Program-made: the position numbers and the translations under genes | NCBI GenBank assembly: GCA_036339295.1 | Contig: JAYZBK010000131.1 | Span: forward strand, 1 to 16,621 | DNA from: GCA-002862325 sp036339295 | GTDB lineage: Bacteria; Planctomycetota; Phycisphaerae; Phycisphaerales; SM1A02 | Length of the DNA: 16,621 nucleotides | Reading direction: 5' to 3' | In this document: one piece after another, positions 7,342 through 14,473 of the stretch | Layout of the letters: every line of letters starts with the position of its first letter | How positions within the stretch are numbered: position 1 is the stretch's first letter | Notes under the pieces: model-generated | What the model saw: only the letters and a program-made list of their open reading frames with translations | What the model was told of the DNA's origin: nothing | The model's database searches: none

Positions 7342-7385
7342 CGGCGTTCCGGCGGCGGTCCGGAATCGTCGGTCGGCACCGTCAG
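7338..7385. terminator. candidate bidirectional terminator / nested inverted repeat at convergent stops
   Basis: CTGACGG (7338-7344) and CCGTCAG (7379-7385) form 7-bp outer arms, and TTCCGG/CCGGAA (7347-7352 and 7360-7365) form an inner 6-bp hairpin with a 7-base loop. The TGA of the plus-strand lipoprotein gene and the TGA of the minus-strand acylase gene both lie in the outer arms. There is no T-run on either strand, so an intrinsic terminator would be atypical. Confidence 0.45.
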
Positions 7386-9715
7386 TTCGGGTCGGGCCGC
7401 AGGGTGGTCGTCTCGACCGCGGGCCCCGGCAGCAACGGTGATGGGGAGCCGTTCGCCCACGCATCGTGGAGATCGGCGTAGTGGCTCGAACCGGGCAGCC
7501 CCGACTGGCCGCCCGGCGTGGTCAGGAGGCCGTCCTCGAGATGCGTCGGCGACGCCACGAACCGGGCGCTCGCACCGAACCCGCCCGACTGGACCCTCAC
7601 GGCGCCCCAGTGCCCGGGCTGGGGAACCGAAGGCAGGTCGAATCGATCGCCCACCAGCGGATGAGCCATGCCCAGCGGATGACGGGAGCGGTTCCGGTTG
7701 CGTTCCGCCCATGGCGTGGTCGGATCCTCGAGGTGGGTCCCGATCGCCACGGTCGCGGCATCCTCGAGGAGTCCCTCCCATCCTCGCGCCCGGTCGCCGG
7801 CCGGAAGGAGCTCCCGATCCGCACCCTCGATCGCGGCGAGCAGGGTGGTGGTCCGGATCGCCTGGGCGGCGAGTCCGGCGCTTCGTTCGATGTCGGCTTC
7901 GTCGCCCTGCGCGAAACGGGCGACCAGCGCGGCCCGGGCGTTCGCGAGGAGCGTCGCGCGGAACGACTGGACGATGGGCGTGGCGAGGTCCGAGGCGGAT
8001 GCCCGCCCGTCCCAGGCCGAGACGATCGCGAGGACCTCCTCTCGTGCCGGGGCCTCCTCCAGTCGGGCGAGGCCCTGGAGCAGGAGGTCGCGGTAGGGCA
8101 GGAAGCGCTGGATCGTCTCGTCGAGCTGGATCTCGAGGAGATCGAGTTCGGTCATGGTCTCGATCGCCTCCAGGTCGGCGCGGATGCGCCATCCCCGACC
8201 ACCGTCCGCCCAGACCTTCCCGAGGCGAGCCGCCTGGGGAAGCGGCACGAGACGGTTGTTCGCGGTGTGGAGGACGCCGTTCGGCGGATCCGCGAGCCGT
8301 GGCCGCAGCTCCTCGGGAAGCCGACCGAACCATCCGCGGCCCTCGAGGTGCGCGACCGGCGAGAGTCCGTCGTATCCACGACGATCGGGCAGGTAGCCGC
8401 TGATCGTCCATCCGATTCGTCCTTCGGCGTCGGCGACCACGATGTTCTGCGACGGTCCGTCCCAGGCCGCGGCGAGGTCGAGTCCGGAGTCGAGTCCCCT
8501 GGCCTCCAGCAGGTCGACGATGCCGAGGTCCACGGCGCCGGGCTGGTCGGCGACTCGAAGCAGCGCAACCGGTCGCCCGTCGGGCAGCGTCTCGAGGACG
8601 GGTCCCCAGCGGGTGAAGCGACTGCGCACCTTCACGTTCGCGGCGCCGGCGACCTCGATCTCGATCTCGCGATCGTCGAACGCCTCGGTTCCACCGTCGA
8701 CCCGGTACCGGTCGGGATCCTCCGGATCGACGTCGACGAGGACGAGATCCTCGAAGTCGCCCGTGGTGTTGGTGAGGCCCCACGAGAGGTGCTCGGTCGC
8801 ACCGACCGGAAGGCCGGGCACTCCGGGAAGCGAGAGTCCGATGGCCCGCGTTCCCGGCCACGACACCGCCGCCCGGTACCAGATGCCCGGTGCGAGATAG
8901 GCGAGATGTGGATCGTTGGCGACGATCGCCCGCCCGTCGCGGCTTCGCGTCCCGGCGACCGCGAAGCTGTTCGAGCCCGGCGCCCATTCCTCGAGGTCCG
9001 GAAGCGAGGCGGCCAGCGAACGACGGTCGATCGTGTTCGACGATCGCTTCGGCTCGAGGGCCGGTCGAGCCGGGGTGAACTCCCTTTCGTCCGCCTCCAC
9101 GAGGAGCGCGTCCCAGCGACCGGGCACCGAGAGCATCCACTCCGAGACCGCCGGCGTCGTCAGCTGTCGGAGCGCCATGACCGATGGCTCCTGGGCCGCC
9201 GAGTCCTGGAGCTGGTCGAACATGGAAAGGACGACGAGGATCGAATCGGCGGGCGTCCACGGCGTCGGACGGGCATCGAGCAGTCGATACTCGATCGGAA
9301 GGGTCTCGAGCGACGCGAGCCCCGCGTTCACGCCGGCCACGTATCGATCGAGCAGCTGCCGCTGCCCTGGTGGGAGCGCCTCGGTGAAGCGCACCGCGGT
9401 CTCGCGGCGGCGGGCCATCGCCGGCCCTCGGTCGGCGTCGACGAGGAGCGGACCCGCGAGCGCGGCGAGTTCGCCCGCGGCGCTTCGACGGGCCAGGTCC
9501 ATCTGGAAGAACCGTTCGCGGGCGTGCATCCAGCCCAGGCCGGACCACGCGTCGTTCGGGTCCCCGGCGTCGATCGTGGGGATCGCGTTCCGGTCGAGCT
9601 CGATGCTCACCGGACCGCGAAGGCCCTCGACGACGGGATCGTCCGTCGAACTCGTCGGCGGCAGCGGCCCGGTGGCCAGGAGCGAGGCGAGTGCGACGAT
9701 CGGGAGTGTGTTCAA
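7382..9715 (-). CDS. penicillin acylase family protein (Ntn amidohydrolase), exported
   Basis: A 777-residue precursor of the penicillin/cephalosporin/acyl-homoserine-lactone acylase family, which hydrolyses amide-linked acyl groups in the periplasm after self-cleavage into two chains. The N-terminal hydrophobic stretch (TLPIVALASLLATG) is a probable signal. The alpha-chain signature is GLGWMHARERFFQMDLAR (59-76). Cleavage is expected at G247|S248 in EWAPGSNSFAVAG, making S248 the nucleophile. Other marks are NDPHL (267-271), TANNRLV (484-490) and the end block PGGQSGLPGSSHYADLHDAW (734-753). The start chosen is TTG, with GGAGG (9722-9726) six bases before it. An upstream in-frame GTG (9778) would add 21 residues with an RRR cluster but would overlap the divergent gene, and the TTG form lacks a basic n-region. 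The substrate cannot be told from sequence. Confidence 0.9.
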   Translation of the reverse strand: MNTLPIVALASLLATGPLPPTSSTDDPVVEGLRGPVSIELDRNAIPTIDAGDPNDAWSGLGWMHARERFFQMDLARRSAAGELAALAGPLLVDADRGPAMARRRETAVRFTEALPPGQRQLLDRYVAGVNAGLASLETLPIEYRLLDARPTPWTPADSILVVLSMFDQLQDSAAQEPSVMALRQLTTPAVSEWMLSVPGRWDALLVEADEREFTPARPALEPKRSSNTIDRRSLAASLPDLEEWAPGSNSFAVAGTRSRDGRAIVANDPHLAYLAPGIWYRAAVSWPGTRAIGLSLPGVPGLPVGATEHLSWGLTNTTGDFEDLVLVDVDPEDPDRYRVDGGTEAFDDREIEIEVAGAANVKVRSRFTRWGPVLETLPDGRPVALLRVADQPGAVDLGIVDLLEARGLDSGLDLAAAWDGPSQNIVVADAEGRIGWTISGYLPDRRGYDGLSPVAHLEGRGWFGRLPEELRPRLADPPNGVLHTANNRLVPLPQAARLGKVWADGGRGWRIRADLEAIETMTELDLLEIQLDETIQRFLPYRDLLLQGLARLEEAPAREEVLAIVSAWDGRASASDLATPIVQSFRATLLANARAALVARFAQGDEADIERSAGLAAQAIRTTTLLAAIEGADRELLPAGDRARGWEGLLEDAATVAIGTHLEDPTTPWAERNRNRSRHPLGMAHPLVGDRFDLPSVPQPGHWGAVRVQSGGFGASARFVASPTHLEDGLLTTPGGQSGLPGSSHYADLHDAWANGSPSPLLPGPAVETTTLRPDPN

Positions 9716-9765
9716 GATCCGCCTCCGGGGCTGAAGCCGCTGGTCGTGACCGAGGACCGTAGCAT
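9716..9765. promoter_or_regulatory. 50-bp divergent region between acylase and amidohydrolase-like genes
   Basis: The two genes are read outward from this short gap, so their promoters are packed together or overlap coding sequence. GGAGG for the acylase is at 9722-9726 (minus). GAGGA at 9752-9756 (plus) lies nine bases before the GTG of the other gene. I cannot place -35/-10 boxes with confidence. Confidence 0.4.
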
Positions 9766-11475
9766 GTGGGCATGCCACGTCACCCCCAGACCCGATGCCG
9801 CACGACCCTGCACGCCAGGTTCGGTCCGATCCTGCTCGCCCTGCTGGGGACGAGCCTCCATGTCGGATGCGACGCCGGGGACGACCCTGGAGACGCGGCG
9901 CCCACCCCGGTGGCGGTCGAGGAGGTCGCGCCGGGTTCCGGGGCCGCGAGCGAGGAGGAGGCGACGACCGGCCCGGTGGCCGGGGACGTCGAGGAAGCCC
10001 CGCTCCTGGGTCCGCCGCCGGAACCGGAGTTCGTCCCGGTCGAGCGTCTCGTGATCACCGGGGCGACGGTGCTCTCGAGCTTCGAGCAGGATGCCGAGGG
10101 ACGCTGGACCGCCCAGATCCTCGAGGACACGTCGGTCCTCGTCGAGGAGGGCCGCATCGCCCGCTTCGTCGCCTCGAGCAGCTACCAGCTCTCGCTGGGA
10201 GACGTCGTGGTCACGGCGAGGGGCCGCTTCGTCGTCGCCGCGCCGATCGTCCGTGGCTCGACGACGGGGGAGTCGAGGATGTTCGACTGGCTCGAGGGAG
10301 GACGTCTCGTCGACGCGGCGCTCGCCGGCGTCGGGATCGTCGCGCTTCCCGAGGACGTGGTCGACACTCCCGCGGGTCGCTGCGTCCTCGACCGGATCGA
10401 CGGACGCGAGATTCCCGCGGCCGTCCCGCTCGGCGTCGACGCCGAAACCTGGGCGGCCCTGGACGGGGCGATCGAGCTCGACGCCTCGATGTCGCCGGCC
10501 GACGCCCTCGAGCTATCGATTCGCGATCGCATCGCCGAAGGCGTCGACCCGTTCGAGATCCTCGCCGACCTGTCCCAGGGGCCCGCGGCGGCGCTCGGGC
10601 GGCCCGACCTCGGATCGCTCGAGGTGGGTTCGGAGGCTCGCATGCTGATCCTCGACGGGGATCCGACCGTCGACCCCACGGTCGTGCTCCGTCCCTTCGC
10701 CATGACCTTCGGTGATCGCGTCATGCGACTCGCGGAGATCCAGGTGCTCCGCGACGCGTCCGAACGCGGCGAGGCGATGCGTCGCGACATCCTCGCCCTC
10801 GAGGTCGAGGGCGTGGACGAGGACACCATCCGACGCTGGTACACGAGCACGCAGGGCCAGGTCTACGCGGGTCTCGCCGCCGGCGGCGAGGTCGGGGACA
10901 TCCGATGCGCCGGGCGGACCGGACAGCCTCGATTCGACCGCATCGCGGGACGACTCCGGGCCGAGCCCGGGATCGGCGAGGCGAATCTCGACATGGTCTA
11001 CACGGGTCCGCCGCAATCCTTCGAGATCGCGACCGCGCCGAGCGCGGACGGGTTGACGGTCGAGCTGGCGCTCGAGGGAGGCAAGGAGGTCACCGCGGCC
11101 GCGCCGGGTTCCTCCGCAGCGCCGATCATCGATCTCGCACTCGACCTCGACCTTCGCCGCGGACTCTTCCAGGCCGGGGAGGCGATCGAGCTCGAACTCC
11201 AGGAGCTCATCTACGGGAACGGCCCGATCGGCCTGGCGCCGCGCCGCTATCGCTTCACGCCGATCGCGTCGACCGACTGCCCCCCGTGCTTCGAGGCCAT
11301 GGAGCAGGTCTGGCTGCTGGAGATCTTCGACCTCGACCTGGTCGGCGAGCCCATGGTGGCGACCGCGTTCGTCGCGTTTCGCGACGGTCGCCCGACGCGT
11401 GCCCGCTTCGACACCGGGGTCGATCCCGTCTGGGTCGAGGAATTCCCGCCGGTCGGGACCCCGGCGATCGACTGA
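9766..11475 (+). CDS. lipoprotein with degenerate amidohydrolase-like domain lacking all metal-ligand histidines
   Basis: A 569-residue probable lipoprotein: signal sequence, then Cys35 in SLHVGC (His at -3 is unusual), then an acidic Ala/Pro-rich linker (36-90). Residues 92-160 look like the N-terminal strand region of imidazolonepropionase-like amidohydrolases (LVITGATVLSS, TSVLVEEGRIARFV, GDVVVTARGRFVV). Residues 265-318 look like their C-terminal edge (LSQGPAAALGRPDLGSLEVG, ARMLILDGDPTVDP). The HxH strand expected after RFVV reads AAPIVRGST instead, only about 105 residues separate the two edges, and there is no histidine anywhere after the lipid-anchor Cys. It therefore cannot be a normal metal-dependent hydrolase. 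The C-terminal half (330-569) is unrecognised and carries a CPPC pair (505-508). The start is GTG at 9766 (GAGGA nine bases before); ATG at 9772 is the alternative. Confidence 0.8.
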   Translation: MGMPRHPQTRCRTTLHARFGPILLALLGTSLHVGCDAGDDPGDAAPTPVAVEEVAPGSGAASEEEATTGPVAGDVEEAPLLGPPPEPEFVPVERLVITGATVLSSFEQDAEGRWTAQILEDTSVLVEEGRIARFVASSSYQLSLGDVVVTARGRFVVAAPIVRGSTTGESRMFDWLEGGRLVDAALAGVGIVALPEDVVDTPAGRCVLDRIDGREIPAAVPLGVDAETWAALDGAIELDASMSPADALELSIRDRIAEGVDPFEILADLSQGPAAALGRPDLGSLEVGSEARMLILDGDPTVDPTVVLRPFAMTFGDRVMRLAEIQVLRDASERGEAMRRDILALEVEGVDEDTIRRWYTSTQGQVYAGLAAGGEVGDIRCAGRTGQPRFDRIAGRLRAEPGIGEANLDMVYTGPPQSFEIATAPSADGLTVELALEGGKEVTAAAPGSSAAPIIDLALDLDLRRGLFQAGEAIELELQELIYGNGPIGLAPRRYRFTPIASTDCPPCFEAMEQVWLLEIFDLDLVGEPMVATAFVAFRDGRPTRARFDTGVDPVWVEEFPPVGTPAID

Positions 11476-11487
11476 TTCGACTCGCCC

Positions 11488-12408
11488 TCAGGATCGAACC
11501 CGCCGGACGACGCGTTCGACCGCTGCCGCCACGCCTCGCGGATCCTCGACCATCGTCGAATGGCCCGTCTCGGGGATCACGGTCAGGACGGCGCCCTCGA
11601 TCGCGTCCGCCCAGAGTGGCCCGGCGGACGGATCGATGATGCGATCCTCCGCGCCCCAGACGATCTCGGTCGGGCACTGGATGGACGTGTAGTCCTTCGG
11701 TGTCCCCAGCAGCACCGGCTCGAGCGATCGAAGGACCGCCTCGTACTCCACCGCCCGCGGCGCGGATTCGCGTCCGATCGTGGACCGCATCCAGCCGGGC
11801 ATCCAAGGCGGCTTCACGAAGTTCAGGGCGTAGACGTGGTCGAAGCTCTCGCGGTCGACGACCTTCAGCATGTGCTCGTCGCGCTTCGCCGCGGCGAAGA
11901 CCTCCGAATCGACCGGCGGTTCGATGCCCGCGGGACCGACGAGCACGAGTCCCGAGACTCGATCCGTGCGCGTGGCGGCGAACTGCGCGACGATCGCCCC
12001 GCCCATGCTCGAACCGACGAGGATCGGCCGTTCGATGCCCAGGCGGTCGAGGAGATCGTCGAGGGCCTCGAGGAAGGGTTCGATTCCCGGCGGATGCTCC
12101 GGTGCCCACGAGGTCGGCGGCTCGTGCTCGCCGAAGCCGGGGAGATCCGGGACGACCACGCGGTGGCCTCCCACCAGGCACCGCCCCAGTTGGAGCATCG
12201 TGCTCCCGTCGACCCCGAAGCCGTGGACGAGGACGATGGTGGGATCGCCCGCATCGGCGGGTCTTCCGCCCTCGAAGCGAGGCCAGCCTCGATCGGCCAC
12301 GCGGCGAAGCCCGCTCGCCCGGGCGGCGAGGTGCACGATGCGACGAAGCAGTCGCCCGGTCCAGGTGACCGGGAGTCGAAGCGTGGCCTGGTCGGTGCTT
12401 GATCCCAT
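11488..12408 (-). CDS. alpha/beta-hydrolase fold protein
   Basis: A 306-residue serine hydrolase of the alpha/beta fold (esterase, lipase or C-C hydrolase-like). The oxyanion-hole HGFG is at 62-65, the nucleophile elbow GSSMGG gives S134, the acid is D255 in WGAEDRIID, and the base is H283 in ETGHSTMVEDP. A cap insertion lies around 165-235 (NFVKPPWMPGW, ALRSLEP-like helices). There is no signal peptide; the first 40 residues are basic and may be peripheral to the membrane. GGAG lies seven bases before the ATG. The gene starts 14 bp after the stop of the amidase gene on the same strand, so the two are probably cotranscribed. It ends 12 bp from the convergent amidohydrolase-like gene. The substrate is unknown. 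Confidence 0.9.
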   Translation of the reverse strand: MGSSTDQATLRLPVTWTGRLLRRIVHLAARASGLRRVADRGWPRFEGGRPADAGDPTIVLVHGFGVDGSTMLQLGRCLVGGHRVVVPDLPGFGEHEPPTSWAPEHPPGIEPFLEALDDLLDRLGIERPILVGSSMGGAIVAQFAATRTDRVSGLVLVGPAGIEPPVDSEVFAAAKRDEHMLKVVDRESFDHVYALNFVKPPWMPGWMRSTIGRESAPRAVEYEAVLRSLEPVLLGTPKDYTSIQCPTEIVWGAEDRIIDPSAGPLWADAIEGAVLTVIPETGHSTMVEDPRGVAAAVERVVRRVRS

Positions 12409-12422
12409 GGAACGACTCCGGT

Positions 12423-14174
12423 TCAGTCGACGGGCGGTCGCAGCGGGGCCGGTGTCATCGCCGCCTCCACCGAACGGCCGAGTCGGACCAGGGTGCCTTC
12501 GTCGAAGAGTCGACCGATGAACGAGATGTCGCCGCCCCGGGTCCGCCCGTCGCTCGACGTCGGGAGGACGAGCGTCGGATGTCCGGTGGCATTGGTCACG
12601 AGGAGGAGGCCGGCGGCGAAGGGCGGCAGGACCAGGGCGTCGACGCGCTCCATGATCCCCGCCATGGCATCCATCGCCTGCCGTCGCACGCGATCGCTCT
12701 GCACCGCCTCGACCGCCGGGATGAACCAGCTCCGTCGGAACGTGTTCGGCCAGGCCTGCGGTGCCTGCCACACCAGCTCGTCGTCGCGGTCGCTCCGCGT
12801 CAGCGACTCGAACGCCGCAGCGGCCTCCGCATAGAGCGACACCAGGAGCGACTGGTAGGGAAGGTCGGGAAGATCGACCTCGACCAGTCGGCACCCCTCG
12901 GATCGAAGGTGATCGACGACGGCTCGCTCCGCCGGCCCGGCCTGCTCGAACCACGCCGGGTTCCAGCCCAGCCTGAGTCCCTCGACCGGCTTCGCGGGAT
13001 CGGACGCGAACGGGACGCCCACCGACGACGGATCCCGGGCATCCACTCCGTTGACGGCCTCGAGCACGTAGGCGCAGTCGGTGGTCCGTCGCGTGATCGG
13101 TCCGATCTTGTCGAGCGACCAGCAGAGACTCATGACGCCGGCCTTGGACACGCGCCCGAAGGTCGGGCGAAGCCCGGTCGCGCCGCATCGAACGCACGGC
13201 GACACGATGGAACCGTAGGTCTCGGTCCCGAGCGAGAACGCCATCAGGCCGGCGGCGGTTCCGCTGGCGCTGCCGGCGCTGGATCCGCTCGACCCCTGCT
13301 CCGTGTTCCACGGGTTCCGGCACCGCCCGTCGAACCAGATGTCCCCGTAGGCGAGCGCCCCGACCGAGGTCTTGCCGAGCATGACCGCGTGTCGCGCGTC
13401 GAGTCGTTCGATCACCGTCGCGGTCGTCGCGGCGACCCGGTCCCTGAAGGGGGCCGCACCCCAGGTCGCGCGGATGCCTTCGACGTCGACGATGTCCTTG
13501 GCGCCGTAGGGGATCCCGTGCAGCGGACCCCGGTCGTCGCCGTTCGCGAGGGCCGCATCCGCCGCCCGCGCCTGCTCGATCGCCCGGTCCGCGGTCACGG
13601 TGATCATGCATCGAAGTTCCGGGTCGAGCCGGGCGATCCGGTCGAGGTAGATCCCGGTCAGGCGTTCGCTGGTGAGGTCGCCCCGTCGCATCCACTGGGC
13701 GAGTTCGGCGATCGAGGCGAAGGCGATGTCGGTCTCGGAATCGGGACACGCCCCGGCCTCGTCGACGATCAGGGCCGGGTCGCCGGTCGAGGTCGCCGGG
13801 TCGAGCGCCCTGCCGGGAGGAAGGGCCCGGAAGACGAGGGCCGGCGCGAGGTCGTTGGGAAGCTCGCCCGCCTTCACGCGGGCGTCGAACATGGCGACCT
13901 GCTCGCCGATGGTCCGGCTGATCGTCTCCCGTTCCTCCGCGGAGAACTCGATGCCCGCGATTCGTTCGGCCGCCTCGATCATCGCCGGGGTGATCGCGAC
14001 CGCGGCTCCACCGGAAGGCCACGCGGCGGGTTCGTCGTCGGTCGACGGGGAGGTCGGGGGCACGGAGGCGTCCAGGGGACGGGAGAGGGAGGCCGCGGCG
14101 AGGGAGGCGGCGAGGGCGATGGCCTCTCGTCGGCTCGGTTCCGCGGAAGGCACGGCGTCGGGTCGTTCTTCCAT
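12423..14174 (-). CDS. amidase-signature family hydrolase with Tat-type signal
   Basis: A 583-residue amidase of the Ser-cisSer-Lys class, hydrolysing amides outside the cytoplasm if exported. PSRREAIALAASLAAASL (13-30) resembles a twin-arginine signal with R15-R16. Residues about 58-125 form the helical N-terminal extension seen in one amidase subfamily (ERIAGIEFSAEERETI, then ALVFRALPPGR). The catalytic domain begins near 150. Lysine K226 is in PYGAKD, the cis-serine is S296 in GSSGSSAG, and the nucleophile S322 is in GTETYGSIVSP. These residues point to an active enzyme. GatA is unlikely given the export signal and the absence of gatB/gatC neighbours. The ATG has only a distant GAGG, so the start is moderately sure. 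The alpha/beta-hydrolase gene follows after 14 bp. Confidence 0.91.
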   Translation of the reverse strand: MEERPDAVPSAEPSRREAIALAASLAAASLSRPLDASVPPTSPSTDDEPAAWPSGGAAVAITPAMIEAAERIAGIEFSAEERETISRTIGEQVAMFDARVKAGELPNDLAPALVFRALPPGRALDPATSTGDPALIVDEAGACPDSETDIAFASIAELAQWMRRGDLTSERLTGIYLDRIARLDPELRCMITVTADRAIEQARAADAALANGDDRGPLHGIPYGAKDIVDVEGIRATWGAAPFRDRVAATTATVIERLDARHAVMLGKTSVGALAYGDIWFDGRCRNPWNTEQGSSGSSAGSASGTAAGLMAFSLGTETYGSIVSPCVRCGATGLRPTFGRVSKAGVMSLCWSLDKIGPITRRTTDCAYVLEAVNGVDARDPSSVGVPFASDPAKPVEGLRLGWNPAWFEQAGPAERAVVDHLRSEGCRLVEVDLPDLPYQSLLVSLYAEAAAAFESLTRSDRDDELVWQAPQAWPNTFRRSWFIPAVEAVQSDRVRRQAMDAMAGIMERVDALVLPPFAAGLLLVTNATGHPTLVLPTSSDGRTRGGDISFIGRLFDEGTLVRLGRSVEAAMTPAPLRPPVD

Positions 14175-14197
14175 GACCGCAGGCTACCTCGCCTCCG

Positions 14198-14215
14198 CCC
14201 GGGATCGAAGCCGGG
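14198..14215. terminator. weak stem-loop after the asnS-DUF2892 unit
   Basis: CCCGG (14198-14202) pairs with CCGGG (14211-14215) around an 8-base loop, with two further pairs after a mismatch. It lies just downstream of the DUF2892 stop on the minus strand and upstream of the amidase start. No T-run follows, so it is a weak candidate and transcription may continue into the amidase gene. Confidence 0.27.
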
Positions 14216-14235
14216 AGGTCGGGGACCGTCGCGGG

Positions 14236-14451
14236 TCAGAGCGGCGTGCGGAAGCCCATCGCCCGGATGGCGCACCACCCGGACCATCCCTCGAAGATCG
14301 CGAAAGCGCCACCGATGCATGCGCCGATCCCGATGCCCGCGAGAAGCGGGTCGTCGCCGCCCAGGACGAGGAGGACGATCCCGGTCGCGGCGGAGAAGAG
14401 GCCGATCACCAGTCGGACCGCCTTGCCCTTCGCATCGATGTTGCACTTCAT
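14236..14451 (-). CDS. small DUF2892/YgaP-type membrane protein
   Basis: A 71-residue protein with the DUF2892 layout: start MKCN, a short basic stretch, two hydrophobic helices (about 13-34 and 38-57), and a closing W-C-A-I-R-A-M-G-F near the C-terminus. This matches the usual length and the Trp-Cys closing motif of the family, whose function is not settled; in YgaP the domain is attached to a rhodanese. Here it stands alone. The two conserved Cys (C3, C60) are present. GGAA lies eight bases before the ATG. It starts 22 bp after the asnS stop on the same strand, so it is probably cotranscribed with asnS, although no functional link is known. Confidence 0.82.
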   Translation of the reverse strand: MKCNIDAKGKAVRLVIGLFSAATGIVLLVLGGDDPLLAGIGIGACIGGAFAIFEGWSGWCAIRAMGFRTPL

Positions 14452-14473
14452 CGTGGGGTTCCGGGGGTGGCGA

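Noticed and set aside
46..9715. A beta-lactam pathway suggested by lysine 6-transaminase plus penicillin acylase.
   Set aside because: No ACV synthetase, isopenicillin N synthase or related gene is present. The two genes are 6 kb apart in separate transcription units, and penicillin-acylase-family enzymes have many other substrates.
12423..14174. GatA subunit of the Asp-tRNA(Asn)/Glu-tRNA(Gln) amidotransferase, because asnS is nearby.
   Set aside because: The protein has a twin-arginine-type signal and an N-terminal extension of another amidase subfamily, and gatB and gatC are absent.
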